Positions 39,612 to 47,951 of a stretch of DNA of 56,220 nt are shown piece after piece. Location of the stretch: the NCBI GenBank assembly GCA_011525915.1, contig WYBM01000072.1, positions 1-56,220 of the forward strand, given 5' to 3'. The first letter of the stretch is position 1; each line of letters starts with the position of its first letter. Under the pieces are notes generated by a model. The model ran no database searches and was not told the origin of the DNA. It saw nothing but the letters and a program-made list of their open reading frames with translations. The stretch comes from Ardenticatenaceae bacterium (GTDB lineage Bacteria > Chloroflexota > Anaerolineae > Promineifilales > Promineifilaceae). The position numbers were made by a program, and so were the translations under genes.

Positions 39612-41108
39612 TTATGACCAATTTCGCAAAAATTCGATGAGAAGGCGAACGCCGTAGCCAGTGCCGCCGCGGGGGATGTAGGCACTGCCCTTTTCTGTCA
39701 GCGCCATGCTGGCAATGTCCAGATGAGCCCAGGGGTAGTTGGTAAATTCTTTTAAGAACATGGCTGACGTGCCCACGCCGCCAAAACGGCCGCCGCTGTT
39801 CATCATGTCAGCCACCGTGGAGTCAATAGATCTACGATAATCGTCAAACAATGGCAAAGGCCAGACACGTTCATGTGTCGCCGTACCGGCAGCTACCAGT
39901 TTGTCACGTAAGGTATCATCGGTGCTAAACAGGCCGGCCGCCACCCCCAGCCCCAAGGCTACCACACATGATCCGGTTAATGTGGCCATATCAATGACGG
40001 CGTTGGGTTTGTAACGGCCGGCGTAAACCAACCCATCGGCCAGTACCATGCGTCCTTCAGCGTCTGTACTGATAATCTCGATAGTCTTGCCGTTGCTGGC
40101 GGTGATCACGTCTGCCGGGCGGTAGGCGTTGGCATCTGGCATGTTTTCTGTACAGGGTGCAATGCCAATGACGCGCAAAGGCAGGTTAAGGGCGCCCACC
40201 ACCTTCATGGTGCCCAAGACAGCGGCCGCGCCGCCCATATCTGATTTCATATCACCCATACGCTCAGAGGGTTTGATGGAGATACCACCGGTGTCAAAGG
40301 TAATGCCCTTGCCTACCAGGACGATGGTATCCAGGTCTTCCCTGTCTGCGTTGTGTTCCAGCACGATGAATTTTGGTTTCTCCCCAGCGCCTTTGGCTAC
40401 AGCCAGGAAGGCACCCATATGGTGTTCCCTGGCCCATTTACGGCCGCCCACGGTGATGTTCAGGCCGTGTGTGGCCGCAATGATGTGAGCGGTTTCGGCC
40501 ATTTTGGTGGGGGTGGCCACATTGGGGGGCAGGTTTACCAGGGTCCGGGCCAGGGTGACACCCTCACAAATGGCCACGGCCGTGGCCTTCCCCTGCTCAA
40601 TGGCGTCCACTTTCTGGCTATCAAATTCTACAATGGTTAATGATGGCACATCGTAAGGGGCTTCTTCGGTCTGCTTAGGGGCGTCATACCGGTACGTTGC
40701 CAGCAGCGAGCCTTCCACAGTGGCCTGTGCCGCGGCCCTTGCCTCTAGCCCGGCCACACCGGCACCATGCACAATCGTAGCGACGCTTTCAGCTTTCAGC
40801 TCACGGGCACGTTTAATGCCAGCCGCTGCCGCCCGGCGTACCCCTTCCAGGTTAAAACCGTCTCGTTTGCCCAGCCCCACCACCAGCACTCGTTTGGCTG
40901 GAATCGCGCCTCGAGGATACAGCACGCCTACTTCATCTGCCTTGCCGGTCAGGTCGCCGCTGGCGATCAATTCACTGATGGCCCCATGTAAGGCATTATC
41001 CACCGCCCCTGTAGCCCCGGCCGGTGTGGTTACATCATCAAAAAGATTCACGATGATAGTATCGGCCGTACTTTCTTGAATGCTGCCCTGTAATACACTT
41101 ACGTTCAT
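39612..41108 (-). CDS. pepA: Leucyl aminopeptidase (M17 family)
   Basis: 498-residue cytosolic dimetal aminopeptidase removing N-terminal residues from peptides. The catalytic domain has VLVGKGITFDTGGISIKP (metal-binding Lys and Asp), MKSDMGGAAAVLG, the M17 signature STDAEGRMVLADGL and the C-terminal GYGVRLLIEFL. The N-terminal 170 residues form the variable macro-like domain. AGGAG precedes ATG 41106-41108. The gene contains only one or two octamer sites. It may be co-transcribed with the GCS2-type gene, which could supply or use gamma-glutamyl peptides, though that link is only suggestive. Confidence 0.95.
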   Translation of the reverse strand: MNVSVLQGSIQESTADTIIVNLFDDVTTPAGATGAVDNALHGAISELIASGDLTGKADEVGVLYPRGAIPAKRVLVVGLGKRDGFNLEGVRRAAAAGIKRARELKAESVATIVHGAGVAGLEARAAAQATVEGSLLATYRYDAPKQTEEAPYDVPSLTIVEFDSQKVDAIEQGKATAVAICEGVTLARTLVNLPPNVATPTKMAETAHIIAATHGLNITVGGRKWAREHHMGAFLAVAKGAGEKPKFIVLEHNADREDLDTIVLVGKGITFDTGGISIKPSERMGDMKSDMGGAAAVLGTMKVVGALNLPLRVIGIAPCTENMPDANAYRPADVITASNGKTIEIISTDAEGRMVLADGLVYAGRYKPNAVIDMATLTGSCVVALGLGVAAGLFSTDDTLRDKLVAAGTATHERVWPLPLFDDYRRSIDSTVADMMNSGGRFGGVGTSAMFLKEFTNYPWAHLDIASMALTEKGSAYIPRGGTGYGVRLLIEFLRNWS

Positions 41109-41285
41109 GGGTTTCTCCTGGTACCCCTCATTGGTAATTTGCCCGGTCTGCCTCTAGAAAGCAGTTATCCGTTGGGGAATGTCTGATTTTTGTCAAAAAG
41201 TTTGCCGATCATATGGTTAATTGTACCCCCAAAACTGTGAATGATGCTAGACACTGGTCTAATCTTTGGTATGCTTCGTGCCCAT

Positions 41286-41349
41286 ATTCAGTGGGTCAAT
41301 ACTGACCTACTGAATACTGACCTACTGAATACTGACCTACTGAATACTA
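41286..41349 (+). repeat. Tandem 15-bp ACTG-type repeat
   Basis: CTGACCTACTGAATA is repeated three times head to tail (41303-41347), preceded by ATTCAGTGGGTCAATA, which is the inverse style. The unit is identical to that at 14645-14714, 27 kb away. It lies directly before the SDR gene's ribosome-binding site. The rest of the 41109-41365 gap shows no gene. Confidence 0.75.
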
Positions 41350-41365
41350 CGCTGTGGAGGCTTCT

Positions 41366-42352
41366 ATGAAATTACTCATTATAGGCGGTACCCGCTTTTT
41401 AGGGCGGGCCATTGTCGATGCAGCCCTGGCTGGCGGGCATAAAGTGACCCTGTTTAATCGGGGGCAGAGCAACCCTGGTTTGTATGCCGATCTGGAGACG
41501 TTAACCGGTGATCGGGATGGAGGACTGGCGGTGCTTAAGGGGCGTACCTGGGATGCGGTGATTGATACCTGTGGTTACGTGCCGCGGCTGGTGCATGATG
41601 CGGCTGCACTGTTGGCGGATGCCGTGGCCTTGTATACCTTCATCTCCACCATTTCGGTGTATGCAGACCCTGCGGTGCCGGGCATTGATGAGCACTCCCC
41701 CCTGGCAACCATCGCCGATGAGTCCGTGGAGGAGATCAACGGTGAGACATATGGGCCGCTGAAGGTTTTGTGCGAGCAGGCGGCCACAAAAGCGATGCAC
41801 GGCCGTGTCCTGCATGTGCGCGCTGGCCTTATTGTCGGCCCCTATGATCTGAGTGATCGCTTCAGTTACTGGCCTTACCGGGTGGCCCAGGGTGGTGAAG
41901 TGTTGGCCCCTGGTGATCCCAATTCACCTGTGCAATTCATTGACGTACGTGACATTGCCACCTGGACGGTGCAGGCGACCGAGAAGCAGCTGACCGGCCC
42001 TTATAACGTTACCGGCACCAATGTCCCGGTGACCATGGGGCAGGTATTGCAAACGTGCCAGGCCGTCAGCGGCAGCGAGGCTACCTTTACCTGGGTCAGT
42101 GATGACTTTTTGGTGGCCAATGACGCTGGCGCTTACACGGAAATACCTCTGTGGGTGCCGGCTGAAATGGCTGGGTACGGCACGGTTAACTGCCAGAAGG
42201 CGATGGCGGCGGGGTTGGTAACACGGCCGTTGGCCGACACTATCCGTGATACTCTGAACTGGCTCAACGGCCGTCCTGCCGATGTCCAATGGCGCAACGG
42301 TTTGAAACCAGAACGCGAAGCAGAACTGCTGCGGTTATGGCATAACGCGTAA
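41366..42352 (+). CDS. NAD-dependent epimerase/dehydratase family protein (atypical SDR)
   Basis: 328-residue SDR. Cofactor motif: LLIIGGTRFLGRAIVDAALA at the extreme N-terminus, the variant found in CSP41-like atypical SDRs. The active-site pair is Tyr and Lys in ETYGPLKVLCE (YxxxK). GPYNVTGTNVPVTMGQVLQ is typical of epimerase-type members. The substrate is probably a nucleotide sugar or an unknown small molecule; there is no pathway context. ATG 41366 has GTGGAGG just upstream and follows a repeat array; a GTG at 41354 is in frame but overlaps the ribosome-binding site. Confidence 0.87.
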   Translation: MKLLIIGGTRFLGRAIVDAALAGGHKVTLFNRGQSNPGLYADLETLTGDRDGGLAVLKGRTWDAVIDTCGYVPRLVHDAAALLADAVALYTFISTISVYADPAVPGIDEHSPLATIADESVEEINGETYGPLKVLCEQAATKAMHGRVLHVRAGLIVGPYDLSDRFSYWPYRVAQGGEVLAPGDPNSPVQFIDVRDIATWTVQATEKQLTGPYNVTGTNVPVTMGQVLQTCQAVSGSEATFTWVSDDFLVANDAGAYTEIPLWVPAEMAGYGTVNCQKAMAAGLVTRPLADTIRDTLNWLNGRPADVQWRNGLKPEREAELLRLWHNA

Positions 42353-42394
42353 ACAAGCCATGACGGCTGTCAGAAAGCCCTTTATGCTTGCAAA

Positions 42395-42500
42395 CTGACC
42401 CACTGAGAGTATGATCCCACCCCATACATTTACCGATGACTATTACGGACGGATTGGTTACTGTTTACTGACCACTATTTACTGACCACTGAACCGGAGG
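42395..42500 (+). repeat. Degenerate ACTG-type repeat before the carbamate kinase gene
   Basis: TTTACTGACCACTA and TTTACTGACCACTG form a 14-bp tandem (42467-42494), with ACTGACCCACTGAGAG further left at 42396. It belongs to the same style as the arrays at 14.6, 31.4, 41.3 and 46.3 kb. Confidence 0.55.
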
Positions 42501-42504
42501 TTCT

Positions 42505-43455
42505 ATGTCTCGCATTGCCCTTGTTGCCATTGGCGGCAACTCACTCATTACCGATAATAAACACCCTGATGTGCCCCACCAATGGGACGCCGTGCGCGAA
42601 ACATGCCGTCATCTGGCGGATATGGTGGCGGCCGGCTGGCGGCTGGTCATCACCCATGGCAACGGCCCCCAGGTAGGGTATATCTTGCGCCGCAATGAGC
42701 TGGCGGCCCATGAGGTCCATACCACCCCCCTTGACCTCATTGTGGCCGATACCCAAGGAGCCATTGGCTATATGGTGCAGCAGGCGCTGCGCAATGAGCT
42801 GTACAGCCGGGGGATGCGCCGCCCGGTGGTTTCTGTGGTGACACAGGTGTTGGTAGATCAGGATGATCCCGCCTTTCAAAACCCCACCAAGCCCATCGGC
42901 AGCTTTATGACCGAGGCGGAAGCGCGCCGGTTTGAAGCTGAAGGCTGGCAGGTGGTGGAAGACGCCGGCCGGGGGTGGCGGCGTGTGGTGGCCTCACCGC
43001 AGCCACAGCGCATCATTGAAGAAGACGCCATCAGCCGCCTGCTGCAAGCTGGCTCTATTGTCATTGCTGTGGGCGGCGGGGGCATCCCGGTGGTGCATAA
43101 CCCACATGGCGAACTGCGTGATCTCAGCGGCGTTTTTGCCGTCATTGACAAAGACCGGGCCAGCGCCATTCTGGCGCGGCAGTTACAGGTAGACTTGTTC
43201 CTCATCTCCACTGGTGTAGAACAGGTTTCCATCCACTTTAACACACCGCAGCAGCAAAATCTGGCCCGGGTGACGCCGGCCGAACTGCGCCAATATATGG
43301 ACGAAGGTCACTTTCCAGCCGGCAGCATGAAACCTAAAATTGAAGCGGTATTGTCTTATCTGGATGGCGGCGGTAAGGCAGCCCTCATTACCAACCCGCA
43401 AAATATTGCCCATGCTCTGAACGGGGAGACGGGCACCTGGATTGAACCAGGTTAG
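42505..43455 (+). CDS. arcC: Carbamate kinase
   Basis: 316-residue amino-acid-kinase-fold enzyme that makes ATP from carbamoyl phosphate and ADP, or the reverse. Motifs: LVAIGGNSLI, ITHGNGPQVGYILRRNELAA, TQGAIGYMVQQALRNEL, VAVGGGGIPVV and VDLFLISTGVEQV with FPAGSMKPKIEAV, all standard for ArcC. GGAGG precedes ATG 42505. No arcA or arcB neighbour is visible, so it may serve arginine, agmatine, purine or allantoin-derived carbamoyl phosphate breakdown. The next gene begins within 8 bp. Confidence 0.95.
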   Translation: MSRIALVAIGGNSLITDNKHPDVPHQWDAVRETCRHLADMVAAGWRLVITHGNGPQVGYILRRNELAAHEVHTTPLDLIVADTQGAIGYMVQQALRNELYSRGMRRPVVSVVTQVLVDQDDPAFQNPTKPIGSFMTEAEARRFEAEGWQVVEDAGRGWRRVVASPQPQRIIEEDAISRLLQAGSIVIAVGGGGIPVVHNPHGELRDLSGVFAVIDKDRASAILARQLQVDLFLISTGVEQVSIHFNTPQQQNLARVTPAELRQYMDEGHFPAGSMKPKIEAVLSYLDGGGKAALITNPQNIAHALNGETGTWIEPG

Positions 43456-43462
43456 ACGAGCT

Positions 43463-44722
43463 ATGCAATTTTCAGCAGAGAACCTGTTTAATCTCTTTGC
43501 CCTGCTTTATGTCTTTCGTGGCATCCAGCTCATGGTTCAGATTCGCAAGGAATGGCCATTACTGTGCACAGAACCACTGACCCGCGCAAAGAAATTACTG
43601 GCAGATCAAGCTGCCTATTTCATAGCGGTTCCTTTTTCTGTGGCCCTCCATGAATTTGGCCATGTATTGGCAACTTGGGGGTTTGGTGGGCAAATTGGGC
43701 GTTGGCATTATGCAGCTTATTGGGGGTATGTAGAACCTTTAGGGAATTTTACACCGCCACAAGATTGGTTTATTGCTACGGTTGGAACTTTAGGAAATAT
43801 TGTATATGGCATACTTTTATGGCTTGTCTTGCGACGTCATTCATCTAGCAGCTTTCGTTACTTTGCTTTGCGGGCGTTCCGTTTTCAACTTCATTTTGCC
43901 CTTGTTTACTACCCCGTTTTTACCATTTTTGTGCCCAACATCAGCGACTGGCGTTTCATTTACAATTTTAATGCTACCCCGGTACTGAGCGGCTTAACGG
44001 CCGTAGCCCACGCCATCTCCCTTTACTTTTTCTATCTGGCTGACCGGCGGGGCTGGTTTGAAATGGTGGGGTTTGAAACCGCGGCCGAACAAGAACGGTT
44101 CACTGAATTAAAGGAACAATGGGCCCTTAACCCTCATGACCGCCAGGTGGTCATGCGCTATATAGACGGCTTATGGCGCGGCGGCGCGGCGCGTCAGGCC
44201 CAAACACAGCTGGCTCTCTACCTGCAGCAGTACCCCGATGACGCCGGCGGGTATGCGCTGCTGGCTGGTTTTCAAGCTGGTAACAACAGTCACGTGCCGG
44301 CCCAAAGCAAGGCTTACGCTCAAAAAGCATTGGACCTGGGCGTAACCGACCCTCACCGTAAAGCGCTGGCTTACCGCATCCTGGGAGAATATGCGTTAGA
44401 GCGTCACCATTACACAGAAGCGAGCGGCCACCTGAGCCAGGCCATTGCCACACTCACTAGCACGCTGCACAAAGGGCAGCCTCAGCCCGGTGAACAGCGC
44501 TCCCTGGCGGAACTATATTCTCGGCGCAGCCTGGTCTACCGCCGCCAGAATAACTTTGACCTGGCTTACCAGGATGGTGAGCAGGCATTACAGTTGGCGC
44601 AAACCATGGGGGACAACGGCCGTGCCCAACATTATGCCCAGGAATTAGCCATCATCCAACAACACGCGGGACGGCCGTTGGGCACTTCCCACAATGCCCC
44701 CCCAGGCCAAGATGTGGTATGA
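43463..44722 (+). CDS. M50-like membrane metalloprotease with TPR tail
   Basis: 419-residue protein. The N-terminal half (1-200) is membrane embedded and carries the zinc motif HEFGH (His63, Glu64, His67) followed by a VGTLGNIVYGILLWLV helix, as in site-2 proteases. A third ligand may be Asp in VPNISDWRF. Residues about 215-410 form TPR-like helical repeats (EYALERHHYTEASGHLSQAI and NNFDLAYQDGEQALQLAQTM). ATG 43463 is preferred; TTG 43442 overlaps arcC. DNA from about 43600 to 43960 is visibly richer in A and T than the rest and has no ACGGCCGT, while the TPR part looks host-like, so the gene may be a fusion of domains with different histories. Substrate unknown. Confidence 0.78.
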   Translation: MQFSAENLFNLFALLYVFRGIQLMVQIRKEWPLLCTEPLTRAKKLLADQAAYFIAVPFSVALHEFGHVLATWGFGGQIGRWHYAAYWGYVEPLGNFTPPQDWFIATVGTLGNIVYGILLWLVLRRHSSSSFRYFALRAFRFQLHFALVYYPVFTIFVPNISDWRFIYNFNATPVLSGLTAVAHAISLYFFYLADRRGWFEMVGFETAAEQERFTELKEQWALNPHDRQVVMRYIDGLWRGGAARQAQTQLALYLQQYPDDAGGYALLAGFQAGNNSHVPAQSKAYAQKALDLGVTDPHRKALAYRILGEYALERHHYTEASGHLSQAIATLTSTLHKGQPQPGEQRSLAELYSRRSLVYRRQNNFDLAYQDGEQALQLAQTMGDNGRAQHYAQELAIIQQHAGRPLGTSHNAPPGQDVV

Positions 44723-44901
44723 TCCGGTCTGTTCATGGTCGATCATGGGCAGCATCACTGCGGCCAAAGACAAGGCACATGCCGTTGATTACCTATGACC
44801 GATAGCTGTAAAAGGAGGTGGTTGGTATTGGCAAGAAAACCCCACAGAATTTTGTTCTAAAACGCTGTTTTCCCAAACATCAGAAAGAGGAGAATAATGA
44901 G

Positions 44902-46236
44902 ATGAAACAAACCCCCTTTTGGAAAATATGGTTAATATTGGCTGCCCTTTTGTTGGTGTTGGCCGCCTGCGGCAGCAGTGGCAGTGACACCGAGAGCAGC
45001 GCTGCCGACAGTAGTGACACCACCACCGATGGTGCTGAAGATAGTGGCACGACAGATAGTAGTGCTGAAGACAGCAGCAGCGAAACCACGGCAGATTGTC
45101 GCAAAGAATCCAGCACCGAAGCCCAAGGCAATTATCAGATTCCGGCCATCATTGAAGGTTGTCATAACGTGGCCTTTGTCTACGTTGGCCCCCATGACGA
45201 CGGTGGTTGGACACAAGCCCACGATGTGGGCCGCCAATATGTAGAAGATAACGTCGATGGCGTTCATACCGCCTATGTAGAAATTGTGGCTGAAGGCGCA
45301 GATGCCGAACAGGTGATCCGTTCCCTGGCCCGTAAAGGGTTTGATACGATTTTCACCACCTCATTTGGCTATATGGATGCTTCCGAAATTGTGGCTGAAG
45401 AGTTCCCGGATGTAGACATCATCCACATCAGCGGCTTCAAATCCAACGAAGCCAACTTTGGCAACCTCTTTGGCGCCATGGAAAATATGAAATATTTGGC
45501 CGGGATGCTGGCTGGCTCGCGGGCCAAGATGGATGGCAACCCCCGTCTCGGCTACATTGCTACCTTCCCCATTCCGGAAGAGCTGCGTTTAGGTAATGCC
45601 TTTGCCTTGGGTGCGCAGAAAACCTGCCCTGAATGCACCATGGATGTGCGCTGGATCTTTACCTGGCATGACCCCATTGTGGAAAAAGAAGCCGCCTCCT
45701 CCTTGTTTGACAGTGGGGTGCAGGTGGTGATGACCGGGGCAGATACACCCGCACCGGCGGATGCCGCCCCCGAAGGCAAGTGGGGTATTACCTATGACTA
45801 TAAAGACAACTGCACCTCACCTCGCTGCCTGACCTGCATGTACTGGAATTGGGGACCGGTTTACGCCAACATTGTAGAACAATCAAAGGCTGGCACCTGG
45901 GTTGGCGGCTGGGAATACTTTGATGCGGACGCAGGCGCCTTGGGCCTGTTGGGTTTCATGGAAGGTGAAACCATGCAGCCTGGTGTGGCTGAATTGCCTG
46001 AAGAAGATTTACAGTTAGTGCGGGATACGTTGGCCAAGATGCTGGCCGGGGAATTTACCCGTTTTGATGTTTTTGCCGGACCCATTACTGATAACCAGGG
46101 CAACGTTATTCTGGCTGAAGGTGAGAAGTTGGAACAGCTAGACCTGGATGGCTTCGCCCAATTTGGCAGTGAGTGCAAAACCTGCATGTATTGGTGGAAC
46201 GAGAATGTCACGGCAGAACTGCCGGACCTTGAATAA
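44902..46236 (+). CDS. BMP-family ABC transporter substrate-binding lipoprotein
   Basis: 444-residue lipoprotein of the BMP/Med/PnrA family, whose studied members bind nucleosides. Lipobox in LLLVLAACGSS, then a long Ser/Thr/Asp/Glu linker to about residue 80. The mature domain has VAFVYVGPHDDGGWTQAHD, FDTIFTTSFGYMDAS, GNLFGAMENMKYLAGMLAGS and VQVVMTGADTPAPAD. It is unusual in holding several Cys pairs: KTCPECTMD, CTSPRCLTCMYWNW and ECKTCMYWW. GAGGAG precedes ATG 44902. A second strong ribosome-binding-like AAAGGAGGT at 44811-44819 has no convincing start after it. The complete importer follows: ATPase and two permeases. No octamer occurs in this gene. Confidence 0.92.
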   Translation: MKQTPFWKIWLILAALLLVLAACGSSGSDTESSAADSSDTTTDGAEDSGTTDSSAEDSSSETTADCRKESSTEAQGNYQIPAIIEGCHNVAFVYVGPHDDGGWTQAHDVGRQYVEDNVDGVHTAYVEIVAEGADAEQVIRSLARKGFDTIFTTSFGYMDASEIVAEEFPDVDIIHISGFKSNEANFGNLFGAMENMKYLAGMLAGSRAKMDGNPRLGYIATFPIPEELRLGNAFALGAQKTCPECTMDVRWIFTWHDPIVEKEAASSLFDSGVQVVMTGADTPAPADAAPEGKWGITYDYKDNCTSPRCLTCMYWNWGPVYANIVEQSKAGTWVGGWEYFDADAGALGLLGFMEGETMQPGVAELPEEDLQLVRDTLAKMLAGEFTRFDVFAGPITDNQGNVILAEGEKLEQLDLDGFAQFGSECKTCMYWWNENVTAELPDLE

Positions 46237-46240
46237 CGGT

Positions 46241-46346
46241 AATCAGTAAGCCAGTAGTCAGTAGGTCAGTCATCAGTAGGTCAGTAATCAGTATTCAGTG
46301 ATCAGTACTGACCTACTGCACACTGAATACTGAACACTGAATACTC
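46241..46346 (+). repeat. CAGT-type repeat array between binding-protein and ATPase genes
   Basis: Runs such as CAGTAGTCAGTAGGTCAGT and AATCAGTATTCAGTGATCAG are followed by the inverse style (TGACCTACTGCACACTGAAT) to 46346. It is placed inside an operon between the BMP gene and its ATPase gene, where a hairpin could reduce downstream expression relative to the binding protein. Confidence 0.7.
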
Positions 46347-46366
46347 CGTCTTAAAGAGGGAATGCT

Positions 46367-47878
46367 ATGTCGGCCACGCCCCCTGCTGTTGAAATGCAAA
46401 ACATCACCGTTCGGTTTCCTGGTGTATTAGCCAACGATCAGGTGAACCTGACATTGCGGCAGGGGGAAATTCATGCGCTGCTGGGCGAAAACGGGGCCGG
46501 GAAAAGCACATTGATGAACGTGTTGGCCGGCCTGTACAAACCGGCAGAAGGCCAGATTAAGATTTATGGTGAGCCTGTGAGTTTTGGGTCACCCAAAGAT
46601 GCCATTAGGGGCGGCATTGGTATGGTCCACCAGCATTTTATGTTGGTTCCCACACAAACGGTCACAGAGAATATTCTTCTGGGGCTGGACAAGCCCCGGT
46701 TTCGCCTGAACCTGAAGCATTTTGACCAGGAAATAGCGGCGCTGCAAGCGCAATTTGGCCTACGCGTAGACCCCAAAGCCAAAATCTGGCAGCTTTCAGT
46801 GGGGGAGCAGCAGCGTGTAGAGATTCTAAAAATGTTGTACCGGGGTGCAAATATTTTGATCATGGATGAACCCACGGCCGTGCTGGCCCCTGCCGAAATT
46901 GAGGAGCTGATACACACCATGCGGGCCATGACCGCCCGGGGCAAATCTATCATTTTTATCAGCCACAAATTGCACGAAGTGACGGCCGTGGCTGACCGCA
47001 TCACCGTTTTGCGTAAAGGCAAAGTCACTGCCGAGGGGCTAAGTGTTGCCGGCATGACCAGGGAAAAACTGGCCCAACTGATGGTAGGTCGGGGTGTCGT
47101 TTTTACTGTTCATAAAAAGCCGCAAGAACCTGGGGAAGTGGTGTTATCTCTGGATAACATTCATGCCGAAAATGACAAAGGGTTGCCCGCCTTACGCGGC
47201 GTTTCCTTGGCTGTTCACAGCCGTGAAATCCTGGGTATTGCCGGTGTAGCTGGTAATGGACAAAGTGAACTGGCTGAAGTGATTACTGGGTTACGGCCGT
47301 GCACCGGAACTATTCGTGTGCATGGCCAAGAAGTAAGTAACAAGCCGCCGATCAACGCCATTCGCAGTGGTGTGGCCCACATTCCGGAAGATCGCACGCG
47401 GGTGGGCAGCGCTCCTAATTTAACCATCACTGACAACACCATCATGAAAAACTACCGTGAAGCACCGATTGGGGATGGCTGGCGCATTAACTACCTGTTG
47501 GCCCATGATTATGCCGAGAAGCTTAAAGAGGCCTATGATATTTTGGCCCCCAGTGTAGACACCATAACGCGCAAACTATCAGGCGGTAATCTACAAAAAG
47601 TGATCCTGGCCCGTGAGATTTCTGCCCATCCCCGGCTGATGGTAGCTGTACAGCCGACACGTGGCCTGGATGTAGGAGCTATTGAAGCCATTCAAACGCT
47701 ACTGTTAGCGCAGCGGGAAGCGGGCACGGCCGTGTTGCTTATCTCTGAAGAGCTGGAAGAGCTGTTTGCCCTGAGTGACCGCATTGCCGTTATCTCTGAG
47801 GGGCGCATTATGGGCATCATAGATGCCGACAAAGCAGACATCAATGAAATTGGCATGATGATGACTGGTGCCAGGTGA
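46367..47878 (+). CDS. BMP-type (nucleoside) ABC transporter ATP-binding protein, two ATPase domains
   Basis: 503-residue double ATPase as in ribose/nucleoside importers. First domain: Walker A LLGENGAGKSTLMNVLAG, signature LSVGEQQRVEILKML, Walker B ILIMDEPTAVLAPAE, switch His in FISHKLHEV. Second domain: degenerate Walker A GIAGVAGNGQSELAEVITG, signature LSGGNLQKVILAREI, Walker B position LMVAVQPTRGLDVGAIE. The weaker second site is normal for this subfamily. GAGGGA precedes ATG 46367. It probably energises the two permeases encoded directly downstream. Four ACGGCCGT sites lie in it, with two more right after its stop codon. Confidence 0.95.
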   Translation: MSATPPAVEMQNITVRFPGVLANDQVNLTLRQGEIHALLGENGAGKSTLMNVLAGLYKPAEGQIKIYGEPVSFGSPKDAIRGGIGMVHQHFMLVPTQTVTENILLGLDKPRFRLNLKHFDQEIAALQAQFGLRVDPKAKIWQLSVGEQQRVEILKMLYRGANILIMDEPTAVLAPAEIEELIHTMRAMTARGKSIIFISHKLHEVTAVADRITVLRKGKVTAEGLSVAGMTREKLAQLMVGRGVVFTVHKKPQEPGEVVLSLDNIHAENDKGLPALRGVSLAVHSREILGIAGVAGNGQSELAEVITGLRPCTGTIRVHGQEVSNKPPINAIRSGVAHIPEDRTRVGSAPNLTITDNTIMKNYREAPIGDGWRINYLLAHDYAEKLKEAYDILAPSVDTITRKLSGGNLQKVILAREISAHPRLMVAVQPTRGLDVGAIEAIQTLLLAQREAGTAVLLISEELEELFALSDRIAVISEGRIMGIIDADKADINEIGMMMTGAR

Positions 47879-47904
47879 CGGCCGTCGGCTGACGGCCGTC
47901 GGCC
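47874..47904 (+). repeat. Doubled ACGGCCGTCGG unit at the end of the ATPase gene
   Basis: TGACGGCCGTCGGC occurs twice in tandem (period 14) across and after the stop codon. The pair can fold on itself and may act as a weak terminator or spacer inside the importer operon. Confidence 0.45.
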
Positions 47905-47951
47905 ATTTACCGTAAGCAAGGCGCTGCCCGGCCATCTTTAGAGGGAATACT

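Noticed and set aside
44811..44860. Leader peptide after the strong AAAGGAGGT upstream of the BMP gene
   Set aside because: Only TTG or ATT codons lie at suitable distance and the peptide would be about 11 residues; too weak to list as a gene.
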